Assembly: GCF_003626695.1 (NCBI RefSeq)
Contig: NZ_RBAH01000027.1
Span: forward strand, 61,515-125,514
Source of the DNA: Paenibacillus ginsengarvi
GTDB taxonomy: Bacteria > Bacillota > Bacilli > Paenibacillales > NBRC-103111
Length of the DNA: 64,000 bases
Direction of reading: 5' to 3'
Positions 25,099-32,445 of the stretch are shown one piece after another. Positions within the stretch are counted from its first letter, which is position 1; every line of letters begins with the position of its first letter. A model generated the notes under the pieces. That model worked only from the letters and a program-made list of their open reading frames with translations, was not told the origin of the DNA and did not search any database. The translations under genes and the position numbers were made by a program.

Positions 25099-26625
25099 CT
25101 ATGCAAGGCCCTGAGTCGACACGGGTGTAGCGTTTGTCTGTTCGACCTTGCCGAGCAGTTCCCGGAACTGGTCGCCGGTCAGCACTTCCTCGCGAAGCAA
25201 AATGTCCAGCGATTGCTCGAACACGAAGCGGAAGCGCTCCAGCATTTCTCTTGTAGCCTGGTGCAATCCGTTCAGGATGGACGCGTTCTCTTTCATCAAT
25301 TGCTCCTGCGACACCATCTCGCTGTCGATGATGCCGAGTGATGTAAGGCCGGAATCGATCATCGTACGAACAAGGCGAAGCGCCTGTTCGAAGTCGTTTC
25401 GCGAGCCGGTGCTCCGGCCTCCGTAAAACATCTCCTCGGCAACGGCGCCGCCGAGCGCGATCATAATTTGCTGCTCCAGCTCGGCACGCGTGTACAAGTA
25501 CTGATCCTGCGGCGGATTATGCCGTACGTATCCGAGCGCCTGACCGCGCGGACTGAGCGAAACGGTTGAAACCGTACCCGGCTTCACCTTCTCCGCAGCG
25601 ATAGCGTGCCCGAGTTCGTGAAGCGCAACGCGCTTACGTTCTTCCATCGTCGCTTCACGGTCGGTTTTCTCCCCCATCATGACCTTATCGATCGCAAGCG
25701 AAAAATGCTGCTGGCCGATCTCGGCCCGCTCCTCCCGCATAGCATAGATGGCCGCCTCGTTCATGACGCTTTCGAGCTGTGCCCCGGAAAATCCGAACGT
25801 CTCGCCGGCGACCCGCTCGAGACTGGCCTCTGGCGACACCGGTTTATTGGCGGCATGAAGTTGCAAAATATGCCGACGTCCTTTTTTGTCAGGCAGATCT
25901 ACCCCGATATGCCGGTCGAACCGCCCCGGACGAAGCAGAGCGCTGTCCAGCATCTCCTTGCGGTTGGTGGCGGCGATGATCAGGATGCGCGGCGTATCCG
26001 ACGTATGGATACCGTCCATTTCGGTAAGCAGCTGGTTCAGCGTCTGATCGTACTCCCGGTGTTGACCGCCTTCCCGCTTGCCGCCGATCACGTCGATTTC
26101 GTCGATAAACAGGATCGCGCTCTCTTTGTTTTCCTTTGCGGCGCGGCTGCGCGCTTCCTTGAACAAATCTCGGACCCGGCTGGCGCCGACGCCGACATAC
26201 ATTTCCACGAACTCGCTGCCGGAAGCCGAGACGAAGACGGAATTCGTATAAAACGCCGCCGCTTTCGCCATCAGCGTTTTGCCGGTTCCCGGAGGTCCCG
26301 TGAGCAAGATGCCTTTTAACGGACGAATGCCGAATTTGCGTATTTCCTCATGCTTGATCAGAAAGTCGAGTGCTTCCATCAGCTCGTTTTTCGCGCGGTC
26401 TTGGCCTCCGATATCGTCGAACGTCAAATACGAGGGCGTCCGGCTTTTCCCTTTGCGCTCGGAAGAAGTTCCCCCGATATTCGCGCGCATACGCGTAAGG
26501 TACAATAGCGAAACTAACAAAACACCGACAAGAACGACCGGCATTACATTAACGCCCAAAAAGACGAGGAAGACGAGCAGCACTGGCACGAACCCGATGA
26601 GCATTTCTTTGCCAAGCTTACTCAT
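25099..26625 (-). CDS. FtsH-like membrane AAA+ zinc protease
   Basis: The 508-residue protein has two N-terminal membrane segments with almost no extracytoplasmic domain (residues ~8-45). An AAA+ module follows with Walker A GPPGTGKT, Walker B ILFIDEID and SRH RPGRFDRHI, then a peptidase domain with HELGH (usually HEAGH) and an Asp ligand in SRNDFEQAL. It is shorter than housekeeping FtsH (~630-650 residues), mainly because the periplasmic domain is missing. I start it at the ATG at 26625, which overlaps the upstream small membrane-protein gene by 8 bp. The tight coupling suggests the partner supplies the missing extracellular sensing domain. Substrates unknown. Confidence 0.88.
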   Translation of the reverse strand: MSKLGKEMLIGFVPVLLVFLVFLGVNVMPVVLVGVLLVSLLYLTRMRANIGGTSSERKGKSRTPSYLTFDDIGGQDRAKNELMEALDFLIKHEEIRKFGIRPLKGILLTGPPGTGKTLMAKAAAFYTNSVFVSASGSEFVEMYVGVGASRVRDLFKEARSRAAKENKESAILFIDEIDVIGGKREGGQHREYDQTLNQLLTEMDGIHTSDTPRILIIAATNRKEMLDSALLRPGRFDRHIGVDLPDKKGRRHILQLHAANKPVSPEASLERVAGETFGFSGAQLESVMNEAAIYAMREERAEIGQQHFSLAIDKVMMGEKTDREATMEERKRVALHELGHAIAAEKVKPGTVSTVSLSPRGQALGYVRHNPPQDQYLYTRAELEQQIMIALGGAVAEEMFYGGRSTGSRNDFEQALRLVRTMIDSGLTSLGIIDSEMVSQEQLMKENASILNGLHQATREMLERFRFVFEQSLDILLREEVLTGDQFRELLGKVEQTNATPVSTQGLA

Positions 26626-27151
26626 TAGGCCACACCCCCATTTTAGGCGTGGTACGAGGCAGCAGCACATATTTGTCATTCGTACCGTCTGTCATATGAA
26701 CGTACACGTATTTGTCGTCCATTTCCGTGCTGACCTGCATGCCCGGATAAGTCGACTTCTTCGCATCCAGCGCCGCCGGAATCAAGGCATATCGCTTGCC
26801 CTCCATCGCTTCTGCTACATCGAACAAAGCATCGGACCACCAACGGTCCAGCTCCGGCGTACTGGAGTCCTTGATCGCAAGCTCCACATCGCGTTTGCCT
26901 ATAATCGAGCTGCCTTTTTCCGTAATCGATTTATATATTTCGCGGATGCTTGCATCCTGCTTCGGTGTTAGTTCTATTGTTACTTTGTCGCTCCCGACGC
27001 TAATCTGCGACGGTCCGACACCCGGCGTCTCCTGCACGATGCGGGAAAGAGGATTCTCCATCGCCAGGCTGTCATATAGAAACCAACCTCCGAACAGTAC
27101 GACCGAAGATACAATAATGCTCGCCGCAATCGGCAGCCATCTGAGCTTCAT
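26618..27151 (-). CDS. Membrane-anchored protein coupled to the FtsH-like protease
   Basis: The 177-residue product has one N-terminal membrane helix (residues ~6-30, IAASIIVSSVVLFGGWFLY) and then a soluble, probably extracytoplasmic domain of mixed alpha/beta character with no motif I recognise. GAAGGAGGG precedes the ATG. Its stop overlaps the start of the FtsH-like protease by 8 bp, so the two are translated together. By analogy with FtsH, whose own extracytoplasmic domain is fused, this protein may act as a separate sensor or adaptor; that is inference. It could alternatively be a substrate. Confidence 0.75.
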   Translation of the reverse strand: MKLRWLPIAASIIVSSVVLFGGWFLYDSLAMENPLSRIVQETPGVGPSQISVGSDKVTIELTPKQDASIREIYKSITEKGSSIIGKRDVELAIKDSSTPELDRWWSDALFDVAEAMEGKRYALIPAALDAKKSTYPGMQVSTEMDDKYVYVHMTDGTNDKYVLLPRTTPKMGVWPNE

Positions 27152-27425
27152 TCGGACGTCCCTCCTTCATCCTTATAGAATTGTTATAGTTAAATTTGAG
27201 TCTGGATTTGAATACAATCTGTATATCACTGAATCAATACTGAAAGTATATCACATTCAGCATAGCAAATTCCGATGCAACTTGTGGTAAAGCTGGTATG
27301 ACCGCCGGCGGCAGGCATAAAAAATCGAGCTGACGATAGAAAGGAACAAAGGAATGAAAGCGCTTCACGACGAATACGTATATCGTTGTATTTTGTCGAA
27401 CTATTACGATAAGGGAGGATAACGT
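27152..27425. other. Divergent intergenic region
   Basis: On the minus strand a plausible promoter (TTGATT, 17 bp, TATTCA, around 27205-27235) could serve the protease pair. On the plus strand a palindromic TGAAAGCGCTTCA at 27355-27367 lies 58 bp before the next gene. No small gene is evident. Confidence 0.35.
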
Positions 27426-27800
27426 ATGGGTGCTCGTTTCATTCAGGTATCGGTTATTTACTTTCTGATCGGAGTCGTGGTGGGGCTTGTGATGGGAATT
27501 GCGGAGCAATTTCAGTATACGTCCACTCACGCCCATATCAACTTGCTCGGTTGGGCGTCGCTTGCTTTGATCGGCGTCATTTACTCGGTATTTCCGGAGG
27601 CCGGGAATACGAAACTCGCCAGCGTCCAATTTTGGCTGCACAATATCGGGCTTCCGCTGCTGATCATCAGTATGATCTTGTTCGCTAACAATCTGTTAAG
27701 CGTCGGCATTCCGACCGCATCGGTAGGCGGCTTGCTCGTAATCGCTTCCGTCGTGTTGTTCGTCGTTAATGTATTCGGTAAGATTAAAGCCCGCACCTAA
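27426..27800 (+). CDS. Four-helix membrane protein resembling a fragment of haem-copper oxidase subunit I
   Basis: The 124-residue protein is almost all membrane, with four hydrophobic segments (residues ~5-25, 40-56, 68-86 and 95-115). The HAHINLLGW motif (about residues 36-44) resembles the haem-ligand helix of cbb3/NO-reductase-like subunit I proteins, where one His binds haem. AAGGGAGG precedes the ATG. It stands alone between divergent and convergent neighbours. It may be a stand-alone haem- or metal-binding membrane protein; stand-alone proteins of this kind are often annotated as cytochrome c oxidase-like. A haem role is inferred from the motif only. Confidence 0.78.
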   Translation: MGARFIQVSVIYFLIGVVVGLVMGIAEQFQYTSTHAHINLLGWASLALIGVIYSVFPEAGNTKLASVQFWLHNIGLPLLIISMILFANNLLSVGIPTASVGGLLVIASVVLFVVNVFGKIKART

Positions 27801-27825
27801 ACTCAGAAAGGGCCGCCGCACGACA

Positions 27826-27862
27826 ATAGGGCTGACCCGCCATTCTAGCGGATCAGCCCTAT
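27826..27862. terminator. Bidirectional hairpin between convergent genes
   Basis: A 10-bp stem (27826-27835 with 27853-27862) continues after a one-base mismatch as a 4-bp GC stem. It lies between the ends of two converging genes. There is no T-run on either side, so it is likely but not certain to terminate. Confidence 0.5.
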
Positions 27863-27868
27863 GCAGGA

Positions 27869-28354
27869 CTAAAGAGGTAGCATTTTCCACGTATCAACTT
27901 CAAGGCCGTTGTCGAACCGGTAGTACGTATAGTAATAACGGTCCATGCCGTCTTCCTTACGCTTGTACAGCACTTCCCATACATACGCTTCATTCAGTAC
28001 GCCCGGCATTACACGCAAAATGTCGTTATTCTCCTGCTGCTTCATCACTTGCTCGCGAACCCACGACTCGGTCACGCCGGCGGTTTCGTACTCCATATGG
28101 ACTTCGCCCTCGTGAACCCAGGCGATGGCGGGTTTGCCCTCGCCGTCTTTGCCGAATACGATCCGGTACGAATCCTCGCCGACGAAGTTCTCGACCTTGT
28201 CGATCGTCCGCATGTACGTGCTGGCCGTAACGGTTTCGATGGCGGCGGCACGGTCCGCCCACTCCGCGCTATGTATCGTCCGGTAGAAGAATACGAGGGC
28301 AACCACAATCAGCAGCAGCACGGCAATCAAGCTGTACATGATTTTTTTGCCCAT
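27869..28354 (-). CDS. ypmB: YpmB-like membrane-anchored PepSY/DUF5590 protein
   Basis: The 161-residue product has a short cytoplasmic start, one membrane helix (residues ~4-24) and an extracytoplasmic domain with repeated alpha/beta units and VWEVLYKRKEDG near the C-terminus, as in YpmB. In B. subtilis ypmB lies between dinG/ypmA and aspB-asnS-dnaD. The same neighbourhood is recognisable here but expanded. I start it at the ATG at 28354 behind GGGGGGAGAAGG. It lies 34 bp downstream of the amidohydrolase gene and may be cotranscribed. Function unknown; PepSY domains are often protease inhibitors. Confidence 0.75.
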   Translation of the reverse strand: MGKKIMYSLIAVLLLIVVALVFFYRTIHSAEWADRAAAIETVTASTYMRTIDKVENFVGEDSYRIVFGKDGEGKPAIAWVHEGEVHMEYETAGVTESWVREQVMKQQENNDILRVMPGVLNEAYVWEVLYKRKEDGMDRYYYTYYRFDNGLEVDTWKMLPL

Positions 28355-28388
28355 CGCCTTCTCCCCCCTTCCCGCACGTAGCCGCATC

Positions 28389-29684
28389 TTAGTTCGTCAA
28401 AAGCTCGAAACGCCGCTGCGCTTCGTATTTGATGCGCTCTTCATCGAGCGTCAGCGCTTCCCCGCCGCGAACGATTTGTTTGCCGTCAACAAATACGTCG
28501 GTTACGTCTTTCGCCGAAGCGGAATAGACGATATGCGATACATAATCACTTTTCGGCAGGAAGTGGGCTTGATCGACATCCAGAGCGATAAAATCAGCCT
28601 TCATGCCGACTGCGAGCGTTCCGACACGATCGAGCCAGATCGATTTCGCACCGTTCACCGTTCCCAGCTTGAGCGCTTCCGTCGCAGGGACAGCAAGCGG
28701 ATCGCCGGACACGCCTTTATGGATAAGCGCCGCTAGACGCATTTCCTCGAACATGTCCAGATTGTTGTTGCTCGCCGAGCTGTCCGTCCCCAGGGAGACG
28801 AGAACGCCGGCCTTCAGCAAGTCAGGTACGCGAGCGACGCCGCTGGCCAGCTTCAGATTGCTACCCGGATTGTGCGATACGTGAACGTTATGTTCGCGCA
28901 GCGTCTCGATCTCGCGATCGGTCAGATGCACGGCGTGGGCCACGAGCGAAGGACGCGAGAACAAGCCCAGCTTCGCCAGATGATCAACCGGGCGCAAGCC
29001 GTACTGCTTCTCGTTTTCCAGCACCTCATGAAGCGTTTCGGACATATGGGTATGCATCGGCAGGTCGAGGTCATGCGCCGCTTGGACAAACTTCTCGATA
29101 AAGTCGGGCGGGCACGTATACGGGGCATGCGGCGACATCATCGTCGTAATGCGGCCATCCGCCTTACCGTGCCAGTCTTTGGCAAACTGGATCGCTTCCT
29201 GCAGCTTCTGCTCCTGTACATCGGGCGGACAGAGGCCGATCGCACCGCGGGTCAAGCAGCCGCGCATGCCGGATAACTCAACCGCTTGCGCAACCTCGTT
29301 CATATGATCGTACATGTCGACGAAGCTGGTTGTCCCGCCCTTGATCATCTCGAGGATGGAGAGCAGCGTTCCCCAGCGCACGTCTTCGCCGGTAAATTTC
29401 GCTTCGTTCGGCCACATTTTTTCTTGAAGCCATACTTGCAGGGCAAGGTCGTCCCCATAACCGCGCAGAAGCGACATGGCCGCGTGACAATGCGTATTGA
29501 CGAGTCCGGGCATATACAATTTGTTCGTTCCGTCCATAATAACATCAAACGGCACGGAAGCATCCGGCTCCTTGTCCGACAAATAAATGATCGTATCGTT
29601 GTCAAATCCCATAAATCCGCGAACGAGCGGAGCTTCATCATTTACGGTAACGAACGTGCCGTTCCGGATTAAAGTTCTTGTCAC
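28389..29684 (-). CDS. mtaD: 5-methylthioadenosine/S-adenosylhomocysteine deaminase-like amidohydrolase
   Basis: The 431-residue TRZ/ATZ-family enzyme shows the metal and substrate motifs of MTA/SAH deaminases: MPGLVNTHCHAAMSLLRGYGDD (split, HxH), SPHAPYTC, HTHMSETLHEV, AHAVHLTDREI and SLGTDSSASNNNLDM. It would deaminate MTA, SAH or adenosine to the inosyl compounds, linking to the methionine salvage genes elsewhere in the window. I prefer the GTG at 29684 with GGGGAAAGG upstream. An ATG 12 codons earlier lacks a ribosome-binding site. An unusual inverted repeat lies 47-144 bp upstream. Related enzymes include guanine deaminase and atrazine hydrolases, so the substrate is probable, not proven. 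Confidence 0.87.
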   Translation of the reverse strand: MTRTLIRNGTFVTVNDEAPLVRGFMGFDNDTIIYLSDKEPDASVPFDVIMDGTNKLYMPGLVNTHCHAAMSLLRGYGDDLALQVWLQEKMWPNEAKFTGEDVRWGTLLSILEMIKGGTTSFVDMYDHMNEVAQAVELSGMRGCLTRGAIGLCPPDVQEQKLQEAIQFAKDWHGKADGRITTMMSPHAPYTCPPDFIEKFVQAAHDLDLPMHTHMSETLHEVLENEKQYGLRPVDHLAKLGLFSRPSLVAHAVHLTDREIETLREHNVHVSHNPGSNLKLASGVARVPDLLKAGVLVSLGTDSSASNNNLDMFEEMRLAALIHKGVSGDPLAVPATEALKLGTVNGAKSIWLDRVGTLAVGMKADFIALDVDQAHFLPKSDYVSHIVYSASAKDVTDVFVDGKQIVRGGEALTLDEERIKYEAQRRFELLTN

Positions 29685-29730
29685 TTCTTCATCAGCCTTT
29701 CCCCGTATAATTCGAATCATTGCATTTAGG

Positions 29731-29828
29731 CGCGATCAAAAAAATAGCGGACCTGCTGTTGATCTCGTCACACGCGTCACTACGCCTTTTCTGGACAACG
29801 GATGGGTCAACTATTTTTTTTGATCGCG
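29731..29828. repeat. Inverted repeat with 17-nt arms
   Basis: CGCGATCAAAAAAATAG (29731-29747) is repeated in inverted orientation at 29811-29828 with one extra T, enclosing 63 bp. The arms could form a hairpin in either transcript or mark the ends of a very small element. No coding potential inside. Confidence 0.65.
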
Positions 29829-30007
29829 CTTTACGCTTCAAATAGTACCCTTTAAATAAGTCAAAATCAAGAGAAACGGGATGAGAGCACCTATAATTCG
29901 CGAATATTCGTCATGATTCGTTTGCTTTTTTCTACCGCGATATGATAATTTTAATTTTGTGTAAACGACTGTATCCATCTATATCACTAATGGGGGTTAT
30001 TCGCTTG
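29829..30007. other. Upstream region of the DUF47-PiT operon
   Basis: A weak promoter (TTGCTT at 29922-29927, 16 bp, GATAAT at 29944-29949) and a GGGGG ribosome-binding site at 29992-29996 precede the DUF47 gene. CGAATATTCG at 29901-29910 is a 10-bp palindrome. I found no clear PhoP box. Confidence 0.4.
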
Positions 30008-30628
30008 ATGATTTTTAATAAAAAAGGCGAGATCGATTTCCTGAATCTTCTCATTCAGGCTGCGGAAAATACGCTGAAAGGCGCGCATATGTTCCGTAGT
30101 GCCATGATGGGAAGCGAACCGCCTGCTACATATTTCACAGCATTGAAGGAAATCGAAAACGTGGGCGACTCATATACCCATGAAATTTTCAAAGGATTGA
30201 ACAAAGTGTTCATTACGCCGCTCGACCGGGAAGATATTATGGAGCTGGCTGTCAGGCTCGACGACGTGCTTGACGGCATCGAGGCTTCGATCGCGCGCTT
30301 CGACTATCTGAACATTACGTTCACGAACACTTATATGAAGGAATTCTCCGAAGTGCTTGTATCCTCTTGCGAGCATCTTGTCGCCGCCTTCAAGCTGCTT
30401 TCCAAGAAAAAATATATGCAGATCCAGGAACATACCGTACAAATCAACAGCCTCGAAAATGAAGGCGACCGCTTAATGCGCGAAGGCATCCGCGAAATTT
30501 TCACGCATCCGACCGAGCCGTATCATGATTTCAAGCTGAAGGAGCTGTACGAGCGTCTGGAGCAAACGACGGACAGCTGCGAGGACGTAGCCGACATCCT
30601 CGAGAGTGTCGTTCTTCGCTACGCCTGA
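30008..30628 (+). CDS. DUF47/PhoU-like phosphate transport accessory protein
   Basis: The 206-residue all-helical protein has the PhoU-related pattern of two repeats with acidic E(x)3D metal-binding elements (LDREDIMELAVRLDDVLDGIE and the later ENEGDRLMREGI). DUF47 proteins are usually encoded just before PiT transporters, as here (108 bp upstream), and are thought to modulate their activity. The chosen start is the ATG at 30008, with GGGGG 11 nt upstream. A TTG one codon earlier is an alternative, and a more upstream in-frame start would add 22 residues unlike the family. Cytoplasmic. Confidence 0.9.
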   Translation: MIFNKKGEIDFLNLLIQAAENTLKGAHMFRSAMMGSEPPATYFTALKEIENVGDSYTHEIFKGLNKVFITPLDREDIMELAVRLDDVLDGIEASIARFDYLNITFTNTYMKEFSEVLVSSCEHLVAAFKLLSKKKYMQIQEHTVQINSLENEGDRLMREGIREIFTHPTEPYHDFKLKELYERLEQTTDSCEDVADILESVVLRYA

Positions 30629-30736
30629 TACGTATCCGAAACCTGCTTTTTACCCGCCGATTTCTCAGGCAGATTAGCCGACTGCCGAACGGAATCCGCT
30701 GCTGCCGTATGTCAATCCAAGCGTTAGGAGAAAATC

Positions 30737-31735
30737 ATGCTTACTTTGGTTATCATCGTCGTCCTTTTGGCGTTATTATTCGACTTCATTAACGGATTCC
30801 ACGATACGGCGAACGCCATCGCAACCTCCATTTCGACCCGGGCGATGTCTCCGCGGTTTGCCGTCTTTTATGCGGCCGTGCTCAACTTTATCGGTGCGGT
30901 TCTGTCCTCCGAAGTGGCGAAGACGGTCGGAGGAAGCATCGCCAATCCGGCCAAGATCGAGAATGGCATACAAATTGTCATGATTGCGCTCATCGCGGCG
31001 ATCGCCTGGAACTTGTTCACCTGGTATTTCGCCATCCCATCGTCGTCCTCTCACACGCTGATCGGCGCGTTAGCCGGTGCGGTGCTGGCAGGAGCGGGAT
31101 CGGCCTCGCTCAACTGGAACGGGTTTCTGGGAATCGTCAAAATATTGATTTTGTCTCCGATTATCGCCTTTGCCGTCGGTTTTCTCATTATGGGGATCAT
31201 CAAGTACGCGATCCTGCTTAGCGGCAACACGTCCCGCTCGAAGCTGAACCGGGTTTTCCGCACGTTCCAGATTTTGTCCGCGGGCCTGCTCTCCTTCTCG
31301 CACGGCGGGAACGACGCCCAGAAAGCGATGGGGATTATCGTATTCGCCCTTGTTGCCGGAGAATTTCAATCGACGCTGGATGTGCCCATGTGGGTTAAAA
31401 TTGCGGCTGCAACGGCTATGGGCCTCGGCACCTCGATCGGCGGCTGGCGCATTATCAAAACGGTCAGCAAAAAAATTATGAAAATCGAGCCGGTCAACGG
31501 ATTTGCATCGGACCTGACCTCCTCGATCGTTATCCAGACGTCTACGGCTATCGGACAGCCTCTGTCGACCACGCATGTCATCACGTCGGCCATTATCGGT
31601 ACGGGCAGCGTTATCCGCTTCAAGGACGTGAAGTGGGGTACGGTTACCCGCATGATCCTTACCTGGGTCATTACGATCCCGATCAGTATGGCGCTCGCAT
31701 TCCTGTTGTACAAGCTCGTTTTCGCTCTGTTCTAG
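30737..31735 (+). CDS. pit: PiT family inorganic phosphate transporter
   Basis: The 332-residue membrane protein has the PiT signature twice in inverted topology: DFINGFHDTANAIATS near residue 17 and SHGGNDAQKAMGII near residue 190. FxxxxPSSSSHTLIGALAGA and PLSTTHVITSAIIG are also present. It would import phosphate with a cation such as H+ or Na+. About ten membrane segments are visible. TAGGAG precedes the ATG. It forms an operon with the DUF47 gene and is followed by a strong terminator. Confidence 0.94.
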   Translation: MLTLVIIVVLLALLFDFINGFHDTANAIATSISTRAMSPRFAVFYAAVLNFIGAVLSSEVAKTVGGSIANPAKIENGIQIVMIALIAAIAWNLFTWYFAIPSSSSHTLIGALAGAVLAGAGSASLNWNGFLGIVKILILSPIIAFAVGFLIMGIIKYAILLSGNTSRSKLNRVFRTFQILSAGLLSFSHGGNDAQKAMGIIVFALVAGEFQSTLDVPMWVKIAAATAMGLGTSIGGWRIIKTVSKKIMKIEPVNGFASDLTSSIVIQTSTAIGQPLSTTHVITSAIIGTGSVIRFKDVKWGTVTRMILTWVITIPISMALAFLLYKLVFALF

Positions 31736-31768
31736 TTTCTAACGGCGGGATCGCACGGCCTATAGACG

Positions 31769-31808
31769 AAGAAGCGGCAAGGTGTTAAGCCCCGCCGCTT
31801 CTTTTTTT
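31769..31808 (+). terminator. Intrinsic terminator of the DUF47-pit operon
   Basis: Perfect 10-bp stem (31769-31778 with 31794-31803) ending in a seven-T run. It lies between converging pit and rex and could also slow minus-strand transcription. Confidence 0.85.
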
Positions 31809-31818
31809 GTTATTCGGT

Positions 31819-32445
31819 TTACGGATGATCCAAGTAATAAGCCAGACTCATCAGCTCGGTCGTAAAATCGGCATGATGGACGCGCACTTCGCCCGGCACC
31901 TTGATGATCACGGGAGCGAAGTTGAGTATCGCTTCCACCCCGGCCTCCACAAACTGATTAGCTACGATCTGAGCTTCGAACGCAGGTACCGTAATGATGC
32001 CGATCCGCACTTTATGCTCCTGGATCGTACTGCTCAGCGCCTCCATCGGCAATACGGTCAGATTGCCGATCTGCGAGCCGATTTTCTCCGGAAAGCTGTC
32101 GAATACGGCGACGATCTTCATATTGTCCTTCAGGTAGGCGTTATAATTGCACAGCGCCCGCCCCAGATTGCCCGCTCCGACAAGCGCAACCGGAATAATT
32201 TGATCGAGCTTTAAAATTTGCCGGATTTTCTCGATCAAATAAGCGACGTCGTAGCCGATCCCTTTTTTGCCGAACTCGCCGAAATAAGCCAAATCTTTGC
32301 GAATTTGCGCCGGGTTCAAATCCAGCTTTTGCCCCAAGTCCTGGGACGAAACCATCTGCACATTTCGTCTGCTCAGCTCGTTCAAATAGCGTAAATAAAC
32401 CGGAAGACGGCGAACGACCGCTTCCGATATTTTAGGCGTCTTCAT
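31819..32445 (-). CDS. rex: Redox-sensing transcriptional repressor Rex
   Basis: The 208-residue protein has the Rex layout. An N-terminal winged helix (residues ~1-75, RRLPVYLRYLNELSRRN and VSSQDLGQKLDLNPAQIRKDL) is followed by a Rossmann NADH-sensing domain with VGAGNLGRAL (residues ~84-93). Rex represses respiratory and fermentative genes when NAD+ is high and releases DNA when NADH rises. I start it at the ATG at 32445, which overlaps the dinG stop by 4 bp and has GGGAGGAG upstream. In-frame sequence before this is inside dinG. Plausible targets in this window are the qcr and ack genes, but I found no confident Rex box. Confidence 0.94.
   Translation of the reverse strand: MKTPKISEAVVRRLPVYLRYLNELSRRNVQMVSSQDLGQKLDLNPAQIRKDLAYFGEFGKKGIGYDVAYLIEKIRQILKLDQIIPVALVGAGNLGRALCNYNAYLKDNMKIVAVFDSFPEKIGSQIGNLTVLPMEALSSTIQEHKVRIGIITVPAFEAQIVANQFVEAGVEAILNFAPVIIKVPGEVRVHHADFTTELMSLAYYLDHP

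Noticed and set aside
27355..27367. TGAAAGCGCTTCA as a catabolite-responsive (cre) site.
   Set aside because: It is one base short of the 14-base cre spacing and misses the conserved 3' CA positions, so CcpA binding is doubtful.
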